DNA of 64,000 bases from B1SED10-225 sp964501415 (GTDB lineage Bacteria; Bacillota_I; Bacilli_A; Izemoplasmatales; Izemoplasmataceae): contig CAZCSL010000002.1 of assembly GCA_964501415.1 (NCBI GenBank), positions 62,001 through 126,000 of the forward strand, written 5' to 3'. Positions 49,837 to 59,257 of this stretch are shown here, one piece after another. The position numbers and the translations under genes were made by a program. Below the pieces are notes generated by a model. That model saw nothing but the letters and a program-made list of their open reading frames with translations, did no database searches and was not told the origin of the DNA. The stretch's first letter is position 1, and every line of letters starts with the position of its first letter.

Positions 49837-51831
49837 TTAGTTAGAGTTAAAATACTGATCGGTTCGCTTTCTTAATAATGCGTACGTATTGTCACTGTTA
49901 TTAAAGACCTTGGGCGCATAAAGCTTAGCTTCAGATTTAGCGACTTCTAAAATGTTCATATCTTTAGTTATATCGGCATAATTGAAATCAATATAGCCGC
50001 TTTGAAGGGTTCCGATTAAATCCCCGTGGCCACGTTCGGTTAAATCAAACTCGCTCAATGCAAAACCATCATTTGTACGTCGAAACTGTTCTAGGCGTTT
50101 TGATGGCCCATTTTGCGGATCATAAAGACATATGCAATAAGCGTTGGCATCACCACGCCCAACTCTGCCTCTTAATTGATGCAGTTGGGCAAACCCAAAA
50201 CGATCCGCATGATAAATAACCATCATAGTGGCATTGGGAAAATCAATTCCCACCTCTATAATCGTCGTGGCAATCAAAACCTGTATGTCATTATTTTTGA
50301 ACCTCTTTAATACTTCATCTTGAGCTTCTTGTGACAACTGACCATGAAGCATGTCAATGTTGCTATTTGGCAGTTTTTCTTGATAAAATTGCATTAGCGC
50401 ATGCACGCTATATTGATAACGTTCAGAGGTATTTATGACGGGTGAGACGATGAATATTTGTTGGTTTTTTTCCATCGTCTCTTGCATACTTTTGATTACT
50501 TTTGCTTCCTCTTTAAAGCTATAAGTCATGGTGCTAACTTTAGTTGTCTGAACGGGTCTGGTGGTTATAGAACTGACGTCCATATCGCCATACAGGCTTT
50601 GCGCTAAGGTTCTGGGTATCGGTGTCGCACTCAAATGCAGTCTATGGGCTTGCTGAGCTTTTTGTGTTAACTGCCTGCGCTGGTTCACACCAAAACGGTG
50701 TTGCTCATCAGTGATGATAAACGCCAAATCATGATATTCCATATTTTGGCTATAAAGTTTATGGGTGCCAATGACTAAATCTACCTGATGATGTTTGATG
50801 GCTCGTGTGGTTTTATTCAACTGCTCGTTTGAAAGCGATTGAGATACATAAACGGCTTTAAAATCCGTATTTGAAAAATGTTTTAAAAAAGTCTGAAAAT
50901 GTTGTTTTGCAAGAATTTCTGTAGGGGCCATCATCGCGACTTGTTTGCCGTGCATCATAACATAGCAAGCCGCTAAAAAAGCCACAATGGTTTTACCTGA
51001 CCCAGTATCACCTTGCAACAGACGAAACATGGTCGTTGAACCACGAAGATCAGCAATGATGTCTTTTAATACCGTTTGTTGGTCATTCGTCAAGGTAAAA
51101 TGCAAGCCCTTGATATACGGATTCAACACTTCAAATGGGTGCTTGGCTATCGGAGGAATTGGTCTTTGACGCAATTTTTTTTGATGCTGCATACGCAGTT
51201 GAAACAAAAAGAGCTCCTCGAATTTCAAACGTCTCATTAATTGATGATGTATGGTTTTGTTTTTAGGTTTATGGACATGCTTCATCAATTCATTACGATG
51301 AAAAAGTTTGTATTTTTTTAATAGCGTATCAGGCAGATAATCTTTAAATGACTGATACAGTTGCAGCGCATTTTGCACTAGATTATAAAACGTTTTATCG
51401 GTAAATCCCTCTATTTTATAAACGGGCATAAACCCCACCTCAAAGTGGGCTTTCAAATAAACTTTTTGAGCTGTAAAACTGGTTTTATTTTGATTGATTT
51501 TGCCATATAAAACCACATCCACATGAGGGCGAAGGTGTTGTTTTAAATAGTGTTGATTAAATATGCTTACTGTCATGTTCTGCGTTTCATGCATGACTGT
51601 AAAAGTCAGTCTCGAAAGATTTTTTCTAATAAAAAACACTTTGGGATTGGTGCTAACCTTGGCTTCAATGTAACAAGGCATGGCTTCATTAGCTTCATCT
51701 AATGTTGAAATATAGCGGTGGATATACCGCTTAGGAAAGGTATTGATGAGTTCATGAGGGGTATGTATGTTTACCGCACGCAATTTCTCAGCACGCTTTT
51801 TACCCAATCCTTTAATGTCGGTAAGTTCCAT
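49837..51831 (-). CDS. recG: ATP-dependent DNA helicase RecG
   Basis: Reverses stalled forks and resolves recombination intermediates. The 664 residues have an N-terminal wedge with OB fold (about 60-170), Walker A LLQGDTGSGKT (about 271), DEQHRFGV and the C-terminal helicase motifs. GGGTGATAAT precedes ATG 51831, and TATAAT with upstream TGA (extended -10) lies at 51854-51849, so it has its own promoter behind the fakA terminator. Confidence 0.96.
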   Translation of the reverse strand: MELTDIKGLGKKRAEKLRAVNIHTPHELINTFPKRYIHRYISTLDEANEAMPCYIEAKVSTNPKVFFIRKNLSRLTFTVMHETQNMTVSIFNQHYLKQHLRPHVDVVLYGKINQNKTSFTAQKVYLKAHFEVGFMPVYKIEGFTDKTFYNLVQNALQLYQSFKDYLPDTLLKKYKLFHRNELMKHVHKPKNKTIHHQLMRRLKFEELFLFQLRMQHQKKLRQRPIPPIAKHPFEVLNPYIKGLHFTLTNDQQTVLKDIIADLRGSTTMFRLLQGDTGSGKTIVAFLAACYVMMHGKQVAMMAPTEILAKQHFQTFLKHFSNTDFKAVYVSQSLSNEQLNKTTRAIKHHQVDLVIGTHKLYSQNMEYHDLAFIITDEQHRFGVNQRRQLTQKAQQAHRLHLSATPIPRTLAQSLYGDMDVSSITTRPVQTTKVSTMTYSFKEEAKVIKSMQETMEKNQQIFIVSPVINTSERYQYSVHALMQFYQEKLPNSNIDMLHGQLSQEAQDEVLKRFKNNDIQVLIATTIIEVGIDFPNATMMVIYHADRFGFAQLHQLRGRVGRGDANAYCICLYDPQNGPSKRLEQFRRTNDGFALSEFDLTERGHGDLIGTLQSGYIDFNYADITKDMNILEVAKSEAKLYAPKVFNNSDNTYALLRKRTDQYFNSN

Positions 51832-51861
51832 ATTATCACCCGCTTTTCATTATATCATGAA

Positions 51862-51890
51862 ATCAAAAGAAAAGAGCCTTTCGGCCCTTT
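51862..51890 (-). terminator. Intrinsic terminator of fakA
   Basis: On the minus strand AAAGGGCC, GAAA tetraloop, GGCTCTTT and a T-rich tail; it overlaps the fakA stop. Confidence 0.82.
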
Positions 51891-53556
51891 ATTCTACTGC
51901 TAATATAAAGTCATAAATCGTTTGGTCCCCTTGAATAACTTCCATTTCAATTTCTGGGAACGTCTTTTCAATATATTCTCTAATTTTCTTTGTTTCATCT
52001 TTATCGATGTTTTCACCGACCATGACGGTAATGATTTCAGCTTCATCATCGATAAGTTTATCCAACAAGTTTTGTGTGGTCTTTAAGCGCGACTTATCTG
52101 AGGTGACAATATCGCCTTCCTTGATACCTAGATAGTCCCCTTTCTTAATTTCGAAACCATTGATTTTGGTGTCTCGAATCGCGTGGGTAACCTCGCCGCT
52201 TCGTACATGCTCAATAAGTTCTTTCATCTCTTCAACTGCATCATCAACTTCTTGGTTCGCATCAAACATCGTTAATGACGCATAGCCTTGAGGGATCGTT
52301 TTAGCCGGTAAAACGATAACGTTCTTGTCTTCTATGGACTTAGAGGCGTGTTCAGCACTAAGCATGACGTTTTTATTGTTGGGAATAATTAATATATTAT
52401 CCGCATTGACGTGATCAACCGCATCGATAAAATCTTGTGTCGATGGATTCATGGTCTGACCCCCATCGATAACATAGTTTACGCCCATCTCTTTAAACAT
52501 ATCATGTAAGCCATCGCCATTGACAACCGTTATGATACCAAACTTTTTGCGTGGTCCAAGGTCGTAGTGTGCATGATCATGTCCACAAGTATGCTCTTCA
52601 CCTTCTTGCGGAGGGGCATGTAGTAAGGTTTCTGTGTGTTGCATGGTCATGTTTTCAATTTTCAAATTGGCAAATTCGCCATAGTTTTGACCAATGTTAA
52701 GCGCATCACCGGGCGTCTTGGTATGTACGTGTACTTTACAAATTTCCTCATCAGAAACCACGACGATAGAATCCCCAAGTCGGTTCAACTGGCGAATGAG
52801 TTTATCTTTGTTAAACTTCTTTTCTTGATTTAGCTGAATGATAAATTCGGTACAGTAGCCAAAATCCTCGGCTTCACCATCTCTTTGCGCCTCAGCCTTT
52901 TGTGCTGCTTTTTTAGCCGAGCGTTCAACTTTTAGGATGTCACCTTCTAAGGCATCAATCATACCTTCAATAATGACGATAAGACCTGCCCCACCACTAT
53001 CCACAACACCGCTTTCTTTTAAAACCGGTAGTAGATCAGGGGTTTTTTCTAAAGAATCTTTGGCTTCATCTAAATACGTTTTTAATACATCTAAAATATC
53101 CGCATCACTAGTTGCATCTTTTCCTGCCTTTTCAGCAGCTTCCCTAGCAACGGTTAGAATGGTTCCCTCAACGGGGTTGATTACAGCGCTATAAGCTTGT
53201 TTGACACCTTGCTTTAAGCCTTCCACAAAATCTGCGGCAGTGGCGGTCTTTAAAGATTGAAACGCTTTTGCAAAACCACTGAATAACTGAGATAAAATGA
53301 CGCCCGAATTACCTCTTGCACCCATTAGCAAGCCACGAGATAATGCTTTACCCACATTTTCTACGGGGGCATCTTCGAGTTCCTCAATAGCTTTTACACC
53401 TGACATCATGGTTGATTGCATATTACTGCCGGTATCGCCATCAGGGACCGGAAAAACATTAAGATCGTTTATATATTGATGATTATTCTTTAGTTTTATA
53501 CTACCGTTGGTGATGATTAGTTTCATTAAGTTTCCATCGATTTCTTTTGGGCTCAT
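51889..53556 (-). CDS. fakA: Fatty acid kinase FakA (DAK2 domain)
   Basis: ATP-dependent kinase that phosphorylates FakB-bound fatty acids for PlsY/PlsX use. The 555 residues start with the DhaL domain (LNVFPVPDGDTGSNMQSTM, GARGNSGVILSQLF), a middle domain and a C-terminal part of the YloV type (DGGQTMNPSTQDFIDAV). A His-rich loop (EEHTCGHDHAHYD) is present in the middle. No fakB or asp23 gene is adjacent. GGAGG precedes ATG 53556. Confidence 0.93.
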   Translation of the reverse strand: MSPKEIDGNLMKLIITNGSIKLKNNHQYINDLNVFPVPDGDTGSNMQSTMMSGVKAIEELEDAPVENVGKALSRGLLMGARGNSGVILSQLFSGFAKAFQSLKTATAADFVEGLKQGVKQAYSAVINPVEGTILTVAREAAEKAGKDATSDADILDVLKTYLDEAKDSLEKTPDLLPVLKESGVVDSGGAGLIVIIEGMIDALEGDILKVERSAKKAAQKAEAQRDGEAEDFGYCTEFIIQLNQEKKFNKDKLIRQLNRLGDSIVVVSDEEICKVHVHTKTPGDALNIGQNYGEFANLKIENMTMQHTETLLHAPPQEGEEHTCGHDHAHYDLGPRKKFGIITVVNGDGLHDMFKEMGVNYVIDGGQTMNPSTQDFIDAVDHVNADNILIIPNNKNVMLSAEHASKSIEDKNVIVLPAKTIPQGYASLTMFDANQEVDDAVEEMKELIEHVRSGEVTHAIRDTKINGFEIKKGDYLGIKEGDIVTSDKSRLKTTQNLLDKLIDDEAEIITVMVGENIDKDETKKIREYIEKTFPEIEMEVIQGDQTIYDFILAVE

Positions 53557-53722
53557 CTAAGTTTCCTCCGTTTCGATTTTCTTTAGTTTATGTACGTTTT
53601 ATTAGTGAAATTTTTACTTTGATATCCTTACTATTATGAGTCATTTAATTTTATCATACTACGGGGTATTATGCAACACATTAGCGAATTGTAACGATTT
53701 CTTAAAAATTTGCTATTTTTTC

Positions 53723-53750
53723 TTGCAATAATAAGTTTTTATGATATAAT
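53723..53750 (+). promoter_or_regulatory. Promoter of rpmB
   Basis: -35 TTGCAA (53723-53728), 16-bp spacer, and -10 TATAAT (53745-53750) with TGA in front (extended -10). Confidence 0.8.
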
Positions 53751-53798
53751 TGATTAGGTTATATTGTCTATGATTTTAAAGTGAATGGAGGATGACGT

Positions 53799-53990
53799 AT
53801 GGCCAAAGCATGTTATATCACAGGAAAGAAAAATTTGAGTGGAAATAGTCGTTCTTTTTCTAAAACAGCGACACGTAGAAAATGGAAAGCTAACTTACAA
53901 AAAGTTAGAATTATTGACGAAAACGGCGAGAAAAAAACCGTGTTTGTCTCTGCCCGTGCACTTAAAAAAAGCAACTTAAAACGTGCATAA
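53799..53990 (+). CDS. rpmB: 50S ribosomal protein L28
   Basis: The 63-residue product has the L28 pattern AKACYITGKKNLSGNSRSFSKTATRRKWKANLQKVRI and ARALKKSNLKRA. Compared with many bacterial L28 it lacks a full set of zinc cysteines. It lies on the opposite strand between fakA and thiN, as in Bacillus, with its own promoter and terminator. Confidence 0.96.
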   Translation: MAKACYITGKKNLSGNSRSFSKTATRRKWKANLQKVRIIDENGEKKTVFVSARALKKSNLKRA

Positions 53991-54012
53991 TTATTACTAA
54001 GACTTATATCTA

Positions 54013-54036
54013 TAAAAGCCGATTGTCGGCTTTTAT
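54013..54036 (+). terminator. Intrinsic terminator of rpmB
   Basis: AAAAGCCGA, loop TTG, TCGGCTTTT, then TATTA; the T run is short. Confidence 0.72.
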
Positions 54037-54072
54037 TATGGAAACACAATATAAAAATCTTCTTCTTTTTGA

Positions 54073-54099
54073 AAAGCACTGCGCTAGGCGGTGTTTTTT
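54073..54099 (-). terminator. Candidate terminator of thiN
   Basis: On the minus strand AAAACACCGC pairs imperfectly with GCAGTGCTTTT around CTAG, directly after the thiN stop. Confidence 0.5.
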
Positions 54100-54705
54100 T
54101 TAATCGTTGGCTTGAATGACCAACAGTTCCCCTTGTGAAAAATGGACAATTCCATTTCCTTTGTTTGAGATACACAACGAATCATCAACATCCAAGTCAT
54201 ACGCTTGTAATTCAAAAGAAAAACCCTCTAAAGATAACTCTTTGACTGGCTTAATAGCAAAAAAGGAAATAAAGTCATACTTATGGTTGATTTCATATCT
54301 GCCAGGTTTTAAAACAAACGATGTTTGATGATCGTTAATCAGCTGGATGTTACCTCGTCTTAAAAGCAACAAATTGGCATAAGTATGGTCCAAGCGATTA
54401 CCTACACCCCCATAGATTTCAATGCGCTTTGGGTTGTGCTTCAACGCTTCACTAACCGCTAAGTCGCTATCTGTCTTATCTTTTCTGATGGGATGAGCTT
54501 GCACGCTTTTTGCGTGTTTTTTTATATAGGCTAATTCTGCTTCGGTGACGCTATCAAAATCGCCAATAGCTAAAGTAATATTAATGCCTGCTTTCAAGGC
54601 GTAGTACGCCCCTTTATCTACGCCAATACAATATTCATCGGCTGTTTCATTGTACACGTTATCGATGGTATAACTAAGTGGGGAGGCAAAGATTTTTATA
54701 ACCAC
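54100..54705 (-). CDS. thiN: Thiamine pyrophosphokinase
   Basis: Converts thiamine to thiamine pyrophosphate with ATP. The 201 residues show GVDKGAYYALKAGINITLAIGDFDSV (catalytic domain) and RKDKTDSDLAVSEALKH, IYGGVGNRLDHTYANLLLL, with a beta-rich C-terminal domain. The start is GTG 54705, overlapping the rpe stop, behind GGAG. It follows rpe as in Bacillus. Confidence 0.94.
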   Translation of the reverse strand: MVIKIFASPLSYTIDNVYNETADEYCIGVDKGAYYALKAGINITLAIGDFDSVTEAELAYIKKHAKSVQAHPIRKDKTDSDLAVSEALKHNPKRIEIYGGVGNRLDHTYANLLLLRRGNIQLINDHQTSFVLKPGRYEINHKYDFISFFAIKPVKELSLEGFSFELQAYDLDVDDSLCISNKGNGIVHFSQGELLVIQAND

Positions 54706-55337
54706 TATTTTAGCTCCTCAATACGTTCATTACGCTCTTTGGCTTTAAAGACGTATGACCCTGCGACCAAAACATCCGCTCCTGCCGCTTTACACTGTTG
54801 AGCGGTTTTTATATTGATGCCACCATCGACAACAATTTCATAGTTGAGTCCATTTGCTTTTTTAAACTCAGATAACGTCTCCATCTTACTTAAAGACTCC
54901 GGAATGAAGCTTTGACCTCCAAATCCAGGTTCAACACTCATCACTAAAACGATGTCAATATCCTTTAAGTAAGGTTCTATTGCGCTTATAGGGGTTTTGG
55001 GTTTTAAAGAAAGCCCTGCTTTCACCTGGTGTTGGTGCAATTTATCTATCAGTTGTTTAGGATTATCAACCGTTTCAACATGAAACGTAATATGATCGCT
55101 ACCCGCCGCAATAAAATCATCGAGATATTGCGCTGGATTAGAGATCATCAAATGGGTATCAAAAGGTTTGGCGCTATGCTTTCTTAACGCTTTTACAACC
55201 GGGGCTCCAAAGGTTAAGTTAGGCACAAAATGGCCATCCATCACATCGATATGAATCCAATCAGCTGAAGTGATGGATTGTAATTCTGTCTTCAAATCAG
55301 CAAAATCAGCCGATAGTATTGAGGGTGCAATTTTCAT
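54705..55337 (-). CDS. rpe: Ribulose-phosphate 3-epimerase
   Basis: Pentose phosphate pathway epimerase. The 210 residues show MKIAPSILSADFADL, WIHIDVMDGHFVPNLTFGAPV, LVMSVEPGFGGQSFI and VDGGINIKTA. AGGAG precedes ATG 55337, 12 bases after rsgA. Standard order rsgA-rpe-thiN. Confidence 0.97.
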   Translation of the reverse strand: MKIAPSILSADFADLKTELQSITSADWIHIDVMDGHFVPNLTFGAPVVKALRKHSAKPFDTHLMISNPAQYLDDFIAAGSDHITFHVETVDNPKQLIDKLHQHQVKAGLSLKPKTPISAIEPYLKDIDIVLVMSVEPGFGGQSFIPESLSKMETLSEFKKANGLNYEIVVDGGINIKTAQQCKAAGADVLVAGSYVFKAKERNERIEELK

Positions 55338-55349
55338 GGTAAACCACTC

Positions 55350-56216
55350 CTAATAACGTCTTTTCATTTCTGAGACTTCGGTTTGAATTCGGACATAGTT
55401 TTCATATCTAAGCTTGGGAATTTGATGGTTTTCAACCGCAAGTTTTACAGCACATTTAGGCTCTTGTAAATGCAGACACCCGCGGAATTTGCATGCATCC
55501 GATAGTTCTTCAAAATCGATATAAGCCGTCTTGACATCTTGGGCTTCAAAACCTTCAAAGTTCAGCTTTGAAAACCCAGGCGTATCTGCGACCAAACCGT
55601 CAAAAAGCTCGATCAATTCACTATGTCTAGTCGTGTGTTTGCCTCTGCCCAGTGCCTTTGAAATCGACTGTGTTTTAAGTTTCAAACTCGGGTCTAAGGC
55701 ATTGAGTATACTGCTTTTTCCACTCCCGGTTTGACCGGCAAAAACACTGACTTTATCTTTGAATTCATGTTTTAATGGAGAAAGGCTTTGGGCTTCTTTG
55801 GCACTAATGTAATACACTTTATAATACGCTTCATAATGTTTAAAACTCGCTTTAAACGCTTCCAATTCATCAACATTTAGCAAATCAATTTTATTAATGA
55901 CAATGATTGGTTCAATATTCGCATGCTCACAATGAAGCAAAAACCGGTCAAGCAAGAAAAAGCTAAACGCAGGATTTTTAGCACTGCTAATTAAAAATGC
56001 TTGATCCACATTGGCAATGGCGGGTCGATGAAGCATTGACTTTCTGGGTTTTACCTCACGGATGACATCATCATCAAACAAGACAATATCGCCTACTCTA
56101 GGGTCTATGTTTTCATGCCTAAATAAACCACGGGGTTTCATAGAAACCCGTTGATTAGGCTTTGTCTTGATGGTATAGATGCCTCCAATCAGTTTAGTTA
56201 TTATACCTTCATTCAT
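55350..56216 (-). CDS. rsgA: Ribosome small-subunit GTPase RsgA
   Basis: Circularly permuted GTPase that checks 30S maturation. The 288 residues have an N-terminal OB fold, NKIDLL (G4), then FAGQTGSGKSSILN (G1) and DTPGFS (G3), and a C-terminal zinc domain (CKFRGCLHLQEPKC). GAGG precedes ATG 56216. In Bacillus prkC/prpC precede it; here an ABC permease does. Confidence 0.96.
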   Translation of the reverse strand: MNEGIITKLIGGIYTIKTKPNQRVSMKPRGLFRHENIDPRVGDIVLFDDDVIREVKPRKSMLHRPAIANVDQAFLISSAKNPAFSFFLLDRFLLHCEHANIEPIIVINKIDLLNVDELEAFKASFKHYEAYYKVYYISAKEAQSLSPLKHEFKDKVSVFAGQTGSGKSSILNALDPSLKLKTQSISKALGRGKHTTRHSELIELFDGLVADTPGFSKLNFEGFEAQDVKTAYIDFEELSDACKFRGCLHLQEPKCAVKLAVENHQIPKLRYENYVRIQTEVSEMKRRY

Positions 56217-56223
56217 ATTAACC

Positions 56224-58548
56224 TCAATGTTGATAAATTTTCAAAGCCATGCTTAATGCAACGGCGTTAACTTTATGTTTGGCATGTTTGGTAGCTATCA
56301 TGAAGATAATAACATATAACAGTGCAATTGCGAATACATGCCAAGGATTAAGTGACATTATAAATATGTAATCAAACATCATCGCAAAGAAATCCCTAAA
56401 CACAACGAAGATGAACAAAGAAAAGGGGATACAAAGCAAAAACAGTATCACGTTGAGTTTACGGTAACCCCCCAAAACGATGGTGTGAATCGCCTTATCA
56501 TCATAGCCTAACATCTTCAATAATGCAATATGAACATAATGATCTTCTACGATTAATACACTCAATAAATAGATGATAATCAAACCGATAAACAATCCTG
56601 ATAAGATAATCACATAAAAGACTTGCATTAAAACCTCATTTAAATCTTCGATTTGCTGCATCAAACTAGAAACACTAAAAACGGCTTGAAAGTCTTCTTC
56701 CTCCAAAGGCACATCTGAATAAATAGCATTAAAGTATTCCCTATCATCAAAAAACATATCACCTAATAAGGCTCGGTCCAAAAACACCTGATTGCCTGGA
56801 TAAATCTCTGCAATGCCTTTGACGATAAGCGTGTTGGTTTGACCGCCCAAAAATACCTCAACCTCATCATTCAATGAGATGTCATTCAAAAGTGAAAAAC
56901 TTTTAGAGATAACCAACCCGTCTTCTAACATGGGCGTTAAGTCATTGTCGTTTCGATCATAAAGCGGATGCATTTGTTGCTGATCAGAAAGACCGATTAA
57001 AACCGCTGGACTATCAAAAATCAATCCTTCCATCTCAATCGCTTTTTCTCCATCTACCTCTTTAGATGGGTAATACCCAATGTGTGTATAGTTGACTGAA
57101 TCATAGTAGTCTATAACCGTTAGGCTAAAGACATCCAACATACCTAAAGCCAAGAAACTTAAAAAGAATGCAAAGAACACCCCAAGGCTATATATGAGTA
57201 CCTTGAGCTTATGACGAAGCATAAAAACAATTTGATAGCGCGTATTAAAGGGAAATATATTCAATGCTTTTTTAAAGCGTGATTTATGAATCTTACCGAT
57301 TGTATTTACCGATGGATTCATCATGGTAAGCGCATCTTGACTTAATAGTTTATTGGTAATGAATAAACCTAAAATACTTAAAAATAAAAACGGCGTAAAC
57401 ACCCCAATCAAAAGGGCCGCAAGAGAAAACGCCACTTCTGTTTTTGGCAAAAGATAAAACGCCAAGAAAATATCACGCAAATGAGGAGCGAACCACATGC
57501 CCAGTAAATAGCCCAACCAAAGGACTAAAAATGAATACCCCAATAAAACGATCAAATAGGGCCACATTAACTCTCGTTTAGATAACCCCAAGGCTTTAAG
57601 GATTCCAAATGGTCGCTTTGATTGGTCAAGGGTCTTTTTCATCATCAATCCAACGATGACTATGCCGATGAAAGCAATGAGAATACTAATGAACAAGCCA
57701 CTGGCATAAGAGGCTTGAATTTCAGTATATACAGCACCAGAACGGATGTTGTGCTCTGTTAAACTCATGTGCAAAATGCCATAATCCTGTAGTTCATGGC
57801 GTTCATAAAACTCACTTATCGTAAAAGCTTCACCCGTGAATACGCCACCTAAATGATGCATCGCTGGTTCTGAAAAACCATCAAATGCGTCTTTATGCAT
57901 TACAATGAGCGATTGTGATTCTGTGCCAAAAGCAACGATGTGGTCAAATACCGGTAAGGTGTAATCAGGCAACAACATAAAGCCTGTAATCTCATAGTAT
58001 TGACCATGAATCAAAAGTTCATCTCCAATGGTCAAATCTTGATGTTGGGCATAGTTTTCCAAAATCGCAATTTCATGTTCATTATTTGGACTACGCCCCT
58101 TTGTATAAAGACTTTGATTGATATGATTATTGTCTAAAGTTAAACGATAACGATGTGTGCGGCCCTCAAACTCACTGGTGATGTCTTTATAAAACCGCGC
58201 CTCTATTTCGATGTCTTCTAAGGATTGGACCGTTTGAACGCGATAATCAACCACTTGATAATAACAATCTCTATTTGACTGGTATAAGTCTGGTAAGGTC
58301 ATGACATGCATGGGGCAGCCTTCTAAATCAAGCTGTCTTTCTTCTGTGGTTAAAAAAGAAGAAGTTTCAAGCACAAAATCTTCTTGATGATAATCCTCAA
58401 AATAGACTTCAATAGACTTTTCAATCGTGCTGGCACCCATATGCAAAGAAACATATACAAACGATGAAAGCATCATAACGATTCCTAACAAAACCAAGGT
58501 TAGTTTTTTCTTGGCAAACGTTCTGATTACATGTTTGTATATCATCAT
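56224..58548 (-). CDS. ABC transporter permease, FtsX/MacB-type
   Basis: A 774-residue permease with an N-terminal membrane helix, a large extracellular part (about 45-265), three helices, a loop, another helix-loop (440 onward) with a second extracellular domain and a final three-helix bundle. This is the double FtsX arrangement of antimicrobial peptide or lipoprotein exporters. It begins with ATGA overlapping the ATPase stop. Substrate unknown. Confidence 0.88.
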   Translation of the reverse strand: MMIYKHVIRTFAKKKLTLVLLGIVMMLSSFVYVSLHMGASTIEKSIEVYFEDYHQEDFVLETSSFLTTEERQLDLEGCPMHVMTLPDLYQSNRDCYYQVVDYRVQTVQSLEDIEIEARFYKDITSEFEGRTHRYRLTLDNNHINQSLYTKGRSPNNEHEIAILENYAQHQDLTIGDELLIHGQYYEITGFMLLPDYTLPVFDHIVAFGTESQSLIVMHKDAFDGFSEPAMHHLGGVFTGEAFTISEFYERHELQDYGILHMSLTEHNIRSGAVYTEIQASYASGLFISILIAFIGIVIVGLMMKKTLDQSKRPFGILKALGLSKRELMWPYLIVLLGYSFLVLWLGYLLGMWFAPHLRDIFLAFYLLPKTEVAFSLAALLIGVFTPFLFLSILGLFITNKLLSQDALTMMNPSVNTIGKIHKSRFKKALNIFPFNTRYQIVFMLRHKLKVLIYSLGVFFAFFLSFLALGMLDVFSLTVIDYYDSVNYTHIGYYPSKEVDGEKAIEMEGLIFDSPAVLIGLSDQQQMHPLYDRNDNDLTPMLEDGLVISKSFSLLNDISLNDEVEVFLGGQTNTLIVKGIAEIYPGNQVFLDRALLGDMFFDDREYFNAIYSDVPLEEEDFQAVFSVSSLMQQIEDLNEVLMQVFYVIILSGLFIGLIIIYLLSVLIVEDHYVHIALLKMLGYDDKAIHTIVLGGYRKLNVILFLLCIPFSLFIFVVFRDFFAMMFDYIFIMSLNPWHVFAIALLYVIIFMIATKHAKHKVNAVALSMALKIYQH

Positions 58549-59246
58549 GGGCTAAACGATATCGCCATCGGATCCGCTTTTTCCTTGGGACGGATGTCTT
58601 TGACGATTTTACCTGAGTTAAGATGAATAACCCTATCGGCTATTTTTGCGATAGCGGTATTATGAGTAATAAGCATAATCGTAGTTTTCATCGTTTCGTT
58701 TAAGTCTTTTAAGACCTTTAAAACTTGTTTGGCAATGTCCTCATCTAAAGAACCGGTAGGTTCATCACAAAACAAGACTTTTGGTTGTTTCACCAAAGCT
58801 CTTGCAATAGATACACGCTGTTGTTCTCCCCCACTGAGTTCATAAGGGTATTTATCTTTGTGTTTCGATAACCCCACCTGTGATAAAACCTCATCAATAG
58901 CTAGCGGTTGGACAGCTAAATGATAAGCTATCTCAATGTTTTCATAGCTACTTAAGGTAGGGAGTAAATTATAATCTTGAAACACAAAGCCAATATGTTT
59001 CTTACGAAACTGTACCAGCTTCTTTTCATCATAAGTACTGATGGGCACACCATCGACTTCTACGCGTCCTTCAGTAGGTAAATCCAAGCCTCCCATCAAG
59101 TTCAGCATGGTTGACTTACCGCTACCCGAAGGGCCCAATACAACCACAAAATCGCCTGAGTTTATTTCTAAATCAACTTGATCTAAGGCTTTGGTTTCAA
59201 TTTTACCTGTTTGATAAATCTTTGATACCCCTGCAAACTTAATCAT
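58545..59246 (-). CDS. ABC transporter ATPase (LolD/MacB type)
   Basis: The 233 residues have Walker A GPSGSGKSTML, Q-loop FVFQDYNLLPTLS, signature LSGGEQQRVSIARAL, Walker B VLFCDEPTGSLD and the H-loop THN. The sequence SGGEQQRV and GSLD are typical of ATPases paired with FtsX-like permeases. AAGGAG precedes ATG 59246. Confidence 0.95.
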   Translation of the reverse strand: MIKFAGVSKIYQTGKIETKALDQVDLEINSGDFVVVLGPSGSGKSTMLNLMGGLDLPTEGRVEVDGVPISTYDEKKLVQFRKKHIGFVFQDYNLLPTLSSYENIEIAYHLAVQPLAIDEVLSQVGLSKHKDKYPYELSGGEQQRVSIARALVKQPKVLFCDEPTGSLDEDIAKQVLKVLKDLNETMKTTIMLITHNTAIAKIADRVIHLNSGKIVKDIRPKEKADPMAISFSP

Positions 59247-59257
59247 CGCAAACTCCT

